DNA of 64,000 nucleotides. Origin: SAR202 cluster bacterium bin90. GTDB lineage: Bacteria > Chloroflexota > Dehalococcoidia > Lucifugimonadales > JADFKI01. The translations under genes and the position numbers were made by a program. Position 1 is the first letter of the stretch; each line of letters opens with the position of its first letter. A model generated the notes under the pieces. The model was not told the DNA's origin and did no database searches. It saw nothing but the letters and a program-made list of their open reading frames with translations. Shown here in pieces: positions 50,255 to 58,425 of this stretch. The DNA is taken from NCBI GenBank assembly GCA_002238855.1, contig MPND01000016.1, positions 19,838 through 83,837 on the forward strand, in the 5' to 3' direction.

Positions 50255-51670
50255 TCACACAGCCGGATGCCGCGTATGCCACTCCGTCGCCGATTCGTAA
50301 GCCTGCCCCACACGGAACAGCGTCGCCTCGTCGAACGCCCTGCCGATTATCTGCATGCCGATCGGCAGACCCGCATCCGAGAATCCGCACGGAATCGACA
50401 GCGCAGGAAGTCCCGCAAGTGCGGCTGGGCTCGTGTACCGCCGCCGTCCGATGTCCAGTTTGCCCTGGTAGTAACCGCCCGGCTTGCCTGTCGATGCTTC
50501 TATCGGCGGCGCGGCAACCGGTCCCGTCGGCAGAATTATGACATCGTACTTCTCCAACGCCGCCATCAGCTCGCGCCGGATCAGCTCCCGTGCCCTCTGC
50601 GCCCGCAGGTACGCCCACGCGGGTGTGAGCGTCGCCGTCTCCAGCCTCGTGCGTGTGCTCCAGTCGTAGTTGTCGGGCTGCGTTTTCAGCCATTCATAGT
50701 GGTACGCTGCGCAGTCCACATCCGCCACGCCAATGAACACGGCGCCGCTGTTCTCGCACATCGGCAGCGCCATCTCCTCAGACGACGCGCCGTGCTCTCC
50801 CAGGACACTCACCGCACGCAGCACAGAATCGCGCACATCTGCATCCAGTCCCTCGTAGTCGAACATCTCGTTCGGCAGCCCAATCTGCAGCCCGGAAACT
50901 CCGTCATTAAGTCCGGCAGTATAATCAGGCACTGAAGCATCGCTCGAAGTCGGATCACGCGGATCCCTGCCAGCGATAACATTCAGCATCAGCGCGCAGT
51001 CAGCCACCGTGCGCGTCATAGGTCCCACCGTATCCAGCGACCAGCTCATAGCGAGAACGCCTTGCCGCGTAACTCTACCGTATGTCGGACGCAACCCCAC
51101 AATGCCGCAGAATCCGGCAGGCCCGCGCACGCTGCCTCCGGTGTCAGATCCCAGCGCGCCCGCGCACAGGCCACCCGCGGCCGCGATCCCTGAGCCGCTG
51201 CTCGATCCGCCTGCCGTGTGTTCCGTGTTCCACGGATTGCGCGGAGTGCCGAATGGATGGTCAATCGTCCCGCCTATCGCAAACTCGCTCAGGTTCAGCT
51301 TGCCCAGCAGCACCGCGCCCGCATCATCCAACCTGCGAACGATCGTCGAGTCCTCGTCCGGCACGAAGTCCGCCAGAACTTTCGATCCGCCCGAAGTTAG
51401 CACGCCCCTCGTGTAGATGATGTCCTTGATGCCGACCGGAATCCCGTGCAGCGCGCCCTTGTCCTCGCCCGCCTGCATCTCCGATTCCGCCTGCCGTGCC
51501 TGCGCCATCGCCTGCTCGCCCATCACAGTGATGTACGCCCCAAGCTCGTCGTTGAGAGCCGCAATGCGCTCCAGGTACGCCGATGTCAGTTCGACCGGCG
51601 AAAGATCGCCTGCACGCAGCAACGCCGCCTGCTCGGTAATCGGCTTGTAGTGAAGTTCTGCATTACTCAT
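50255..51670 (-). CDS. amidase, GatA/AtzF-like
   Basis: This 471-residue amidase-signature protein has the catalytic triad Lys in GIPVGIKDI, cis-Ser in GGSSSGSGIA and the Ser nucleophile in GSDTGGSVRGPAGFCG. It might be GatA of the tRNA-dependent amidotransferase or a stand-alone amidase. No gatB is in the window and the small partner is unusual, so a general amidase is at least as likely. The ATG at 51670 overlaps the upstream small-subunit gene by eight bases; the open frame upstream of it is a shadow of that gene. Confidence 0.85.
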   Translation of the reverse strand: MSNAELHYKPITEQAALLRAGDLSPVELTSAYLERIAALNDELGAYITVMGEQAMAQARQAESEMQAGEDKGALHGIPVGIKDIIYTRGVLTSGGSKVLADFVPDEDSTIVRRLDDAGAVLLGKLNLSEFAIGGTIDHPFGTPRNPWNTEHTAGGSSSGSGIAAAGGLCAGALGSDTGGSVRGPAGFCGIVGLRPTYGRVTRQGVLAMSWSLDTVGPMTRTVADCALMLNVIAGRDPRDPTSSDASVPDYTAGLNDGVSGLQIGLPNEMFDYEGLDADVRDSVLRAVSVLGEHGASSEEMALPMCENSGAVFIGVADVDCAAYHYEWLKTQPDNYDWSTRTRLETATLTPAWAYLRAQRARELIRRELMAALEKYDVIILPTGPVAAPPIEASTGKPGGYYQGKLDIGRRRYTSPAALAGLPALSIPCGFSDAGLPIGMQIIGRAFDEATLFRVGQAYESATEWHTRHPAV

Positions 51671-51857
51671 CGGCAGCCTCATAGGGCGCAAAGGTAATCG
51701 CAGGCTCGGCGGACGCCAGCGCATCCGACGGAATCTCGTCGATCGCCTCCAGCACCGACCCCAGCCGCGCCGCAATCGTGTCCGCTCGGTCTTCACCGAT
51801 CTCTATGCCGGCGATCAGAGCCAGCGCATATATCTCTTCAGTCGTTATCTTGGGCAT
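51663..51857 (-). CDS. GatC/AtzG-like small subunit
   Basis: This 64-residue protein is similar in size and pattern to the small partners of amidase-signature enzymes. A TEEIYALALIAGIEIGEDRAD start is followed by an ARLGSVLEAIDEI helix and a short tail. It overlaps the amidase gene by eight bases, so the two are translated as a pair. Such small subunits stabilise the amidase by wrapping around it. GatC proper is usually about 95 residues; this short form is nearer to AtzG-like proteins. Confidence 0.7.
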   Translation of the reverse strand: MPKITTEEIYALALIAGIEIGEDRADTIAARLGSVLEAIDEIPSDALASAEPAITFAPYEAADE

Positions 51858-51982
51858 GGCAGTCCCTCGCGTATTGTCTGCTTCTCGTCATCCGTGCCGA
51901 TTCTATCAGGGCGTTGACTATCCATCTACCCCAACATAAAATCACGCAGAATGCTAACCAACTATGATATCGGAGGTAACAC

Positions 51983-52852
51983 ATGGCAACCGTAGGTTCC
52001 GGCGACTATCAATACGAGCGAGTCCCTGTATGGCCGAACATGCCCAAGTACTGGGAGTTCGGCGCGGCATCGGACGGCGCGGTCAACTCACAGGATGAGG
52101 TGTACATCTTCAGCAGGGGCGCGCATCCTCTGACGATTTGGGACACAGACGGCAACTTCATTTCGTCGTGGGGCGAGGGCACATTCTCCGCAAACCCGCA
52201 CGGCATCTATATCGCGCCCAACGACAATGTGTGGCTCGTTGACCGCGATTTCCACATCGCGACCGAGTACACGCCCGGCGGCGAGGAAATTCGCACGCTC
52301 GGCGAGAAGCTCGCTCCGTCCCCGTCGTTCCAGGGCATGCCCTTCAACATGCCGTCCGGACTCGCCATCGCACCGGACGGCAACATGTTCGTCTCCGACG
52401 GCTACGGCGGACACCGTGTCCACAAGTTCAGCGCGGATGGCGAGCTATTGCACTCGTGGGGCAAGCAGGGCACCGGCCCCGGAGAGTTCGCACTGCTGCA
52501 TAACATCTGGGTCGATGAGCGCGGGCGCGTCATCATCTGCGACCGCGAGAACAACCGCATCCAATTCTTCGATGGCGAAGGCAACTTCCTCGAAGAGTGG
52601 ACCGATCTGGAATCGCCCGGCGACCTCTGGATCCTCGACAGCATCATCTACGTCGTAGAGCAGGGCGCTGGCACCGGCGTAAGCATCTGGACGCTTGACG
52701 GCGACCTGCTATCACGCTGGCGCGGCAGTGACGAGGGCGCAGCACATGGCAGCGTCATCGGCGGGCACGGCATCTGCGTCGACTCCAAGGGCAGCATCTA
52801 TGTGACCGAGATCGGGCAGGGCGAGCGCGTCTCCAAGTTCGTCCGCGCGTAG
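51983..52852 (+). CDS. NHL-repeat beta-propeller protein
   Basis: This 289-residue protein is made of NHL-type beta-propeller repeats: PHGIYIAPNDNVWLVDRDFH, PSGLAIAPDGNMFVSDGYG and KFSADGELLHSWGKQGTGPGEF, with a final HGICVDSKGSIYVTEIGQ. It resembles the peptidyl-alpha-hydroxyglycine amidating lyase fold in general layout. No signal peptide is visible. Its ligand or enzyme activity is unknown. GGAGG precedes the ATG. Confidence 0.85.
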   Translation: MATVGSGDYQYERVPVWPNMPKYWEFGAASDGAVNSQDEVYIFSRGAHPLTIWDTDGNFISSWGEGTFSANPHGIYIAPNDNVWLVDRDFHIATEYTPGGEEIRTLGEKLAPSPSFQGMPFNMPSGLAIAPDGNMFVSDGYGGHRVHKFSADGELLHSWGKQGTGPGEFALLHNIWVDERGRVIICDRENNRIQFFDGEGNFLEEWTDLESPGDLWILDSIIYVVEQGAGTGVSIWTLDGDLLSRWRGSDEGAAHGSVIGGHGICVDSKGSIYVTEIGQGERVSKFVRA

Positions 52853-52903
52853 CGCCAATAGTCCCTTCCCCTTGATGGCGGAAGGTTAGGATGAGGGCGC
52901 AAT

Positions 52904-53650
52904 CTGCTATCCCATCTGAAACGAACATCCCTCGCGCTGCTTGACCTCGTACTCCCCGAGTACTGCGTGGTCTGCCGGCGCGAGGGAAGCTATCTCTGCA
53001 CGGACTGCGAATCCGACCTGCCGCCGCTGCAAGGGCCCTATTGCATCCTCTGCGCCAGCCCGCGAGTTCCACAGCTCTGCGAGTCGTGCAGGCGTGTCGC
53101 ACCCGCATTCGACAGCGTCCGCGCGCCCTACGAGTTCCTGGGTAGCGCCCGCCTGATCGTTCACGACCTCAAGTACCGCAATGTGCGAATCGCCGTGCCA
53201 TACGTCGCGCGCCTGCTCGCCGCCTACCTGGAGCGCAACCTGTATCCCTTCGACGCCTACTGCCCCGTCCCGCTGCACCCGCGCCGTGAACGCAGTCGCG
53301 GCTTCAACCAGTCCGAGCTGATCGCAAACCAACTCAGCATTCTCACCGGGGTCCCCGTAGAGAATACCGCCCTGCGCCGCACGCGCAACACACCCCCACA
53401 GGTCAGCATGGATTCCGCTGACGACAGACAGAGCAACATCGAAGACGCCTTCGAATGCACATCTGACCTGCAAGGACGCCGCTACATGCTAATAGACGAC
53501 GTGATCACCACCGGCAGCACAATGTCAGCCTGCGCCGACGCCCTGAAAGACGCCGGCGCAGCAAACGTCTGGGGCATCGCCTTCGCCCGGCAGGGGATAC
53601 ATGGGGATGATGACGAATTGGAGAGCGGCGTAAAGGGTGTCTGGGTGTGA
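52904..53650 (+). CDS. comF: ComF family phosphoribosyltransferase-like protein
   Basis: The protein has an N-terminal zinc-finger-like part with CVVC, CTDC, CILC and CESC pairs, then a PRTase domain with CPVPLHPRRERSRGFNQSE and the PRPP loop VLIDDV-type segment (MLIDDVITTGST). ComF proteins in naturally transformable bacteria support DNA uptake. No ATG, GTG or TTG lies upstream of the first CxxC in frame. A CTG at 52904, with GAGGG 6 nt earlier, would give LLSHLKRTS... as start (248 residues). The GTG at 52967 would begin inside the first Cys pair. A sequencing error is another option. Confidence 0.75.
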   Translation: MLSHLKRTSLALLDLVLPEYCVVCRREGSYLCTDCESDLPPLQGPYCILCASPRVPQLCESCRRVAPAFDSVRAPYEFLGSARLIVHDLKYRNVRIAVPYVARLLAAYLERNLYPFDAYCPVPLHPRRERSRGFNQSELIANQLSILTGVPVENTALRRTRNTPPQVSMDSADDRQSNIEDAFECTSDLQGRRYMLIDDVITTGSTMSACADALKDAGAANVWGIAFARQGIHGDDDELESGVKGVWV

Positions 53651-53684
53651 TAGCTTAGCAACTCTCCGAGCCATTGCTAGACAT

Positions 53685-54575
53685 TTACAACCGTGACAAA
53701 TACTGCCCCGGAATATCCACGCCCACCATGCCGCTGTACGCCTGCGTCAACCGCTGTGTTACCGGACCCGGTATCGCGGCGTCGCCTATCACGTTCCCGT
53801 TGAACGACGACACCGGCACGATGCAGAAGCTCGTCGACGTGATGAACGCCTCGTCCGCCGTGTATGCGTCGTACAGGTCGAGGTCGGCTTCCTTCACGCT
53901 GATGTCCAGCTCATGCGCCAGGTCAATCGCCGTCTCGCGGCTGATGCCGGCCAGCACATATTGCTCGCGAGGAGTCAGCACCGCGCCGTCCTTCACCAGG
54001 AAGATATTCGCTCCAGGTCCCTCGCACAGATTGCCGCTCATGTCGAGCAGAATAGGCCACGCGTCCGGGTTCTGTGCCTCCACTTCCTGTGTCGCAAGCA
54101 CGAGATTTATGTAGTTGTGCATCTTCGCGCGCGGGCTCATCGCCTCAGGCGGCGTGCGCCGAATCGACGGCACGATGACCGGCATCCCGTCGCGGTAATG
54201 CTTCGCTCGCTGTGCGAACGGCAGCGGCACGCACTCCACCAGCACCGTCGGACTGCCCCCGGGCACGCCCCTTGTGATGCGCTGCGTAACCCAGTAGTCG
54301 CCGTTCTCCTCTAGCAGCGGCAGGTTCGCCTCAAGCACCTGCATCGTGATGTCCGCGAACTCCTGCTTGCTGAGGGGCGGCTCCATCCGCAGGTACCTCA
54401 GCGAGTTGAAGAAGCGGTCGAGATGGTCCTGCAGCTTGAATATCCTGCCGTTGAATGTTCGCGTCGTGTCGAATACCGCATCCCCGTACACAAACCCCCT
54501 GTCGCGCACCGAAATCTTCGCCTCGCTCTCCGGAATTATCTCGCCGTTCAGATATACCACGCGCTCCTGAGTCAT
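53685..54575 (-). CDS. class IV aminotransferase (branched-chain or D-amino-acid type)
   Basis: This 296-residue fold-type IV PLP enzyme has a start VVYLNGEIIPESEAKISVRDRGFVYGDAVFD. The PLP Lys lies in SPRAKMHNYINLVL near residue 158, and GNLCEGPGANIFLVKDG is typical of the family. It is most similar in layout to IlvE-type branched-chain transaminases, which would complement the citramalate synthase, but D-amino-acid aminotransferase or aminodeoxychorismate lyase cannot be ruled out. Confidence 0.88.
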   Translation of the reverse strand: MTQERVVYLNGEIIPESEAKISVRDRGFVYGDAVFDTTRTFNGRIFKLQDHLDRFFNSLRYLRMEPPLSKQEFADITMQVLEANLPLLEENGDYWVTQRITRGVPGGSPTVLVECVPLPFAQRAKHYRDGMPVIVPSIRRTPPEAMSPRAKMHNYINLVLATQEVEAQNPDAWPILLDMSGNLCEGPGANIFLVKDGAVLTPREQYVLAGISRETAIDLAHELDISVKEADLDLYDAYTADEAFITSTSFCIVPVSSFNGNVIGDAAIPGPVTQRLTQAYSGMVGVDIPGQYLSRL

Positions 54576-54617
54576 TCTCTGTCCTCCCTCGATGCTTCTG
54601 TTTTGCCGCGAAAATAA

Positions 54618-54669
54618 ACAGGATGGACCGGATATTATGGATGTCTAACCATCTATCCTTCCATCCTGT
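54618..54669 (-). terminator. long imperfect hairpin between regulator and aminotransferase genes
   Basis: ACAGGATGGA (54618-54627) pairs with TCCATCCTGT (54660-54669), with inner GGATA/TATCC and GATG/CATC pairs. It lies downstream of the minus-strand regulator gene and may end its transcript, although no T run follows. The ACAGGATGGA sequence also looks like a dispersed-repeat fragment. Confidence 0.45.
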
Positions 54670-54689
54670 GCTTCGTTGTCAGAGATTGA

Positions 54690-55364
54690 TCAATCCTGCT
54701 GACTGAAGTCCCGAAAGCGGTACCCCACATTCCATATAGTCTCGATGTAGGGATGATCCGCGTCCTCGATCTTGCTCCTCAGCCTTCGAATATGCACATC
54801 CACCGTGCGCGTGCCGCCGAAGTAGTCGTATCCCCAGATGCTGCTCAGCAACGCCTCCCGCGAGTACACCCGCCCCGGATTAGTCGCCAGCAGCCGCAGC
54901 AGCTCGTACTCCTTGAAGCGCAGGTTCACCCGCTTGCCACGCAGCGACACCTCGTAAGTGGACGGATTGATGACCAGGCTTCCCGCGCGTATCACATCGT
55001 CGGCATCCTCATGACGGTTGCGGTGAAGCGTCAGCTTGACGCGCGTGACCATTTCGTCGGTATCGGGCGGGCTGACCACGAAGTCGTTCACGCCAAGCTG
55101 CAGGTCGAAATCCAGGAGCATGTCGGGCGAGACCAGCGCGATGACCGGCAGTTTCAGCGACTCGCAGCGCTCGATGAATGACTTCGCGGACGAACCGGAG
55201 AGCGTCGAGAGGTCCATCAACGCGAGATGCGGCAGGGCGGATGAGTCAAGCGAGTCCATATCTGCTGGACGCTCCACCAGCAGAATGTCAATGCCCTCGT
55301 CGTCCAGGGCGTCCAGCCACTCCGAGTGTGGGGAGCTATCTTCTAACGGACGCGATCTCACCAT
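54690..55364 (-). CDS. OmpR-type winged-helix regulator with degenerate receiver
   Basis: This 224-residue DNA-binding protein has a clear OmpR/PhoB-type winged helix (about residues 128-220: FKEYELLRLLATNPGRVYSREALLSSIWGYDYFGGTRTVDVHIRRLRSKI). The N-terminal receiver-like domain keeps a possible phosphorylation Asp in LALMDLS. It lacks the acidic DD pair of the first strand, and the conserved Lys is replaced by Ser in DFVVSPPDTDEM. It is therefore probably an atypical response regulator that does not depend on phosphorylation. No histidine kinase gene is adjacent. Confidence 0.88.
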   Translation of the reverse strand: MVRSRPLEDSSPHSEWLDALDDEGIDILLVERPADMDSLDSSALPHLALMDLSTLSGSSAKSFIERCESLKLPVIALVSPDMLLDFDLQLGVNDFVVSPPDTDEMVTRVKLTLHRNRHEDADDVIRAGSLVINPSTYEVSLRGKRVNLRFKEYELLRLLATNPGRVYSREALLSSIWGYDYFGGTRTVDVHIRRLRSKIEDADHPYIETIWNVGYRFRDFSQQD

Positions 55365-55540
55365 AAATCTGGCGTATCCCTATGCAGAGTCCAAATGCGT
55401 TAAATATTGAAACCAGCATGCAATATATGTCATTGCGCTGGTGTAGTTCAAGGGCGCATCCCGTCGGCAGCGCTCGTGTGCGGAGGAGTTATGGAGCTAT
55501 TGCTACCTTCCGGGTGATTGAACGACGCTCGCGCTCGCTC

Positions 55541-56272
55541 CTAATCCCGGCACTTCGGTATGCCTCGAAAGCGCAGCCGAAGCAGCCCTTTGACGTCCTC
55601 GATTGCCGTGCCGAGTATCTTTACGCGCGTGTCCGGGTCGTCCGTCCAGTGCACCGGGATCTCGCGTATCCTGAAACCGTTGGCTTCGGCGAGAATGAGC
55701 AGCTCCGTATCGAAGAACCAGCGGTTGTTCTCAATCAGCGGCACAAGCTCATCGACGGCGCGGCGGCTTACCGCCTTGAAACCGCACTGCGCGTCCCGAA
55801 AGCCGGTGAAGAACATCGACCGGAAGAGAAAGCTGTACCCCCGCGATGTAATCTCCCGCTTGAGCGGCCTCAGCTCGACGCGCGCCCCTCTGATAAGCCT
55901 CGACCCAATGGCGATGTCATACCCCTCCTCAGCTACCGCCCCCACGAGCGGCTTCAACGCTTCAAGGTCGGTTGAAAGGTCAACATCCATGTACGTCACG
56001 ATGTCGGCGTCGGACGCGAGCCATGTAGTTCGAAGTGCCAACCCACGCCCGCGCTTCTCAAGACGAAAGGGCGATACTCCGGGATACTCTCGTGACAGCC
56101 GTTCCGACACTTCCGGAGTCGCGTCCTCCGAGCCGTTGTCCGCGATTACGATGCGCCAATTGTAGCCGTCAAAGTTATCGGCCAGATGCGCGTGAAGTAC
56201 AGGAATGCTATCTGGCAGCGCGCGCTCTTCATTGAGCACGGGAATCACTATGTCAAGCGAAGTTTGGGTCAT
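55541..56272 (-). CDS. glycosyltransferase family 2 (dolichyl-phosphate mannosyltransferase-like)
   Basis: This 243-residue GT2 enzyme has the LDIVIPVLNEERALPDS start and a DNGSED motif near residue 46. The metal-binding DxD is in YMDVDLSTD near residues 94-102, and an RDAQCGFKAVSRRAV block near 160 is typical of DPM1/GtrB-like proteins. There is no C-terminal membrane domain, so it would act on the cytoplasmic face. It probably loads a sugar on a polyprenyl phosphate for envelope glycans. Confidence 0.9.
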   Translation of the reverse strand: MTQTSLDIVIPVLNEERALPDSIPVLHAHLADNFDGYNWRIVIADNGSEDATPEVSERLSREYPGVSPFRLEKRGRGLALRTTWLASDADIVTYMDVDLSTDLEALKPLVGAVAEEGYDIAIGSRLIRGARVELRPLKREITSRGYSFLFRSMFFTGFRDAQCGFKAVSRRAVDELVPLIENNRWFFDTELLILAEANGFRIREIPVHWTDDPDTRVKILGTAIEDVKGLLRLRFRGIPKCRD

Positions 56273-56311
56273 TTAATTTGCAATTTGTAGAATAATAGCC
56301 GTCACACTGCC

Positions 56312-56521
56312 CTACGCAGTTGTCAGACCCCGCCTTGGTTCTGGAATAGGATCACCGAATTCACGCGCGGTATCGAGCCATAGCGCGACGGCATCATTAA
56401 TGTTCTCTAATGCACTCGCCTGCGTATCGCCGTGCGCGATGCAACCTGGAAGTTCGGGAGCTTCTGCCACGAAAGCATCATCATCGTCGCTCCAGTACAA
56501 TACGACTTCGTACTTGTGCAT
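56312..56521 (-). CDS. hicB: HicB-like antitoxin
   Basis: This 69-residue protein is a type II HicB/UPF0150-like antitoxin. YEVVLYWSDDDDAFVAEAPELPGCIAHGDT is the partial RNase-H-like fold with the D-x-x-x-F-x-A/V core. The C-terminal DNA-binding tail found in longer HicB proteins is missing. The start overlaps the hicA stop by one base (TAATG). It probably neutralises HicA. Confidence 0.85.
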   Translation of the reverse strand: MHKYEVVLYWSDDDDAFVAEAPELPGCIAHGDTQASALENINDAVALWLDTAREFGDPIPEPRRGLTTA

Positions 56522-56772
56522 TAGAGTTCCTCCAATCCATGCGCCTCAATGATTCGGCGGATCTGCCTTACTTGGTACGGTTTGGCGTTGTTTCCGTCGC
56601 GTTGCAAGTTTGGCCGATCGGCAATGCCTTCCCGTCGAAATATGTGATGGCTGCCCCTTACTCTCTCTAAGAATCCCAACCTAATTAGCAACAAACGTAA
56701 TTCGTTAAATCGAATGTTTGCGTCTGAGCGACCACTAAGAACACGCCGTAGCGTCCGCGAGGACCGGGTCAA
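56521..56772 (-). CDS. hicA: HicA-like toxin
   Basis: This 83-residue protein resembles HicA mRNA interferases. The dsRBD-like fold is suggested by NELRLLLIRLGF and the GSHHIF motif, whose first His is the usual catalytic residue near 42. QRDGNNAKPYQVRQIRRII completes the family pattern. The first 15-20 residues may be an over-extended start. The toxin comes before the antitoxin, the usual order for hicAB. Confidence 0.85.
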   Translation of the reverse strand: MTRSSRTLRRVLSGRSDANIRFNELRLLLIRLGFLERVRGSHHIFRREGIADRPNLQRDGNNAKPYQVRQIRRIIEAHGLEEL

Positions 56773-56861
56773 TTTCCTACTCTCACTGCGTTAATCAAAT
56801 AACGATTCAATTAAGTCCTGCGTCAGTACAAGCCAGACTAAGGTAGAACTGTTCCACAGAA

Positions 56862-58382
56862 TCAGTGCCGGAAATGCCGCGTACCCGTGAACAGCATCGC
56901 AATCCCGTGCTCGTTCGCCGCGGCGATTACCTCGTCATCACGGATGGATCCGCCCGGCTGCGCGATGGCTGTTATGCCGCCCGATGCTGCCATCTCGATA
57001 TTGTCGGCAAACGGGAAGAATGCGTCTGACGCCAGCACACTGCCCTTCGCCTTGTCCTCGGCAATGCGAAGTGCCAGATGCACGCTGACCACGCGGTTGG
57101 GCTGGCCCGCACCCATGCCCACCAGCGTGTTGTCCTTCGCAAGCACAATCGTGTTGGACTTGATATGCTTCGCTGCCCTCCACGCGAATGCCAGGTCTGC
57201 AAGCTCGGCATCGGTCGGCTGGCGCTCCGTCACGACTTTCCAGTCTGCCGGAGATTCAGCAATGTCATCGGTCTGCTGTACGAGCGCGCCGCCGGACACC
57301 AGCCGTACATCCAGCCCTTCCTGCGGCCCTGATGCCGGTTTTACTTCCAGCAGGCGAGTTCTGCGCCGCCGCCGTAGCACATCCAGCGCATCCGCTTCAT
57401 AGCTCGGTGCAATGATGATGTCGAACAGCACCCCGCGCATAGCCTGCGCCGTCGCGGCTGTCAGCGCGCGGTTGAACGCTACGATACCCCCGTATGCAGA
57501 TACCGAATCTCCCTCAAAGGCGCGCTGATATGCAGTCGGCTGGTCATCATGCACCGCTAGACCGCACGGATTCGTGTGTTTGATGACCGTTGCCGCAGGC
57601 TCCTCGAAGTCAGCGACAACGCGCCACGCAGCATCGGCGTCAAGGTAGTTCGTGTACGACATGTCGATGCCGTGAAGCTGCTTCGCCCGCACGATGCCGC
57701 CCGACGACAGAGGCGCGGCGTACAGCCCTGCCTGCTGGTGCGGGTTCTCCCCATAGCGCAGCGTGGATACCTTGCTGAACCCGAATGTTGTCTCATCCGG
57801 CTCCAGTACATCCTCACCGAGATACTGCGATATTGTCGTGTCGTAGAGCGCGACATGCTGGAACGCCTTCCGCGCAAGCGAGCGGCGCTCATCCTGCTTC
57901 AGGTCCTTGCCAGAGGCAAGACGCTCAGATATCCAGCCATAGTCGGCAGGATCAACCACTACGATCACATGCGGAAAATTCTTTGCAGCGCCGCGAATCA
58001 TCGTCGGCCCACCAATGTCGATGTTCTCCAGCGCGTCTATGAGCGTTGCGTCCGGTTGGCTCACGGTGTCAACAAACGGGTATAAGTTGGACGCGACCAC
58101 ATCGATCGTGCCGATGCCATGCTCCGCAAGTTGCGCGTTATGCTCGGCGATGTCCCGCCGCGCCAGTATGCCGCCGTAAATTGCCGGATGCAGCGACTTC
58201 ACACGCCCGTCCAATATCTCCGGGAAGCCGGTCAGGTCCTCCACATGCTTCACAGGAATGCCCGCTCCTGCGATAGCCGCCTGTGTGCCCCCGGTGCTGA
58301 CGAGCTCGTGCCCGCTGTCGTGCAGCGCGCGCGCAAATTCCGTGAGATTGGTCTTGTCGTAAACACTGAGAAGCGCTCTCAT
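56862..58382 (-). CDS. purH: bifunctional AICAR transformylase/IMP cyclohydrolase
   Basis: PurH carries out the last two steps of IMP synthesis. The 506-residue protein has the IMP cyclohydrolase domain (about residues 1-190, starting MRALLSVYDKTNL, with STGGT and DGRVKSLHPAIYGGIL). The AICAR transformylase domain follows, with RYGENPHQQAG, a KHTNPCG segment and KSNTIVLAKDNTLVGMGAGQPNRV. It is the last gene of a purF-purN-purM-purH set on the minus strand. Confidence 0.97.
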   Translation of the reverse strand: MRALLSVYDKTNLTEFARALHDSGHELVSTGGTQAAIAGAGIPVKHVEDLTGFPEILDGRVKSLHPAIYGGILARRDIAEHNAQLAEHGIGTIDVVASNLYPFVDTVSQPDATLIDALENIDIGGPTMIRGAAKNFPHVIVVVDPADYGWISERLASGKDLKQDERRSLARKAFQHVALYDTTISQYLGEDVLEPDETTFGFSKVSTLRYGENPHQQAGLYAAPLSSGGIVRAKQLHGIDMSYTNYLDADAAWRVVADFEEPAATVIKHTNPCGLAVHDDQPTAYQRAFEGDSVSAYGGIVAFNRALTAATAQAMRGVLFDIIIAPSYEADALDVLRRRRRTRLLEVKPASGPQEGLDVRLVSGGALVQQTDDIAESPADWKVVTERQPTDAELADLAFAWRAAKHIKSNTIVLAKDNTLVGMGAGQPNRVVSVHLALRIAEDKAKGSVLASDAFFPFADNIEMAASGGITAIAQPGGSIRDDEVIAAANEHGIAMLFTGTRHFRH

Positions 58383-58425
58383 GTATGATTCCTCTTTGAT
58401 CTGTTAATGAATCTCGATGCAGAAA

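Noticed and set aside
51671..51796. 42-codon N-terminal extension of the amidase
   Set aside because: It is an Arg-rich shadow of the small-subunit gene; the ATG at 51670 fits the family start.
55430..55500. tRNA-like stretch (tggtgtagttcaag)
   Set aside because: No acceptor pairing, anticodon stem or T arm can be built around it.
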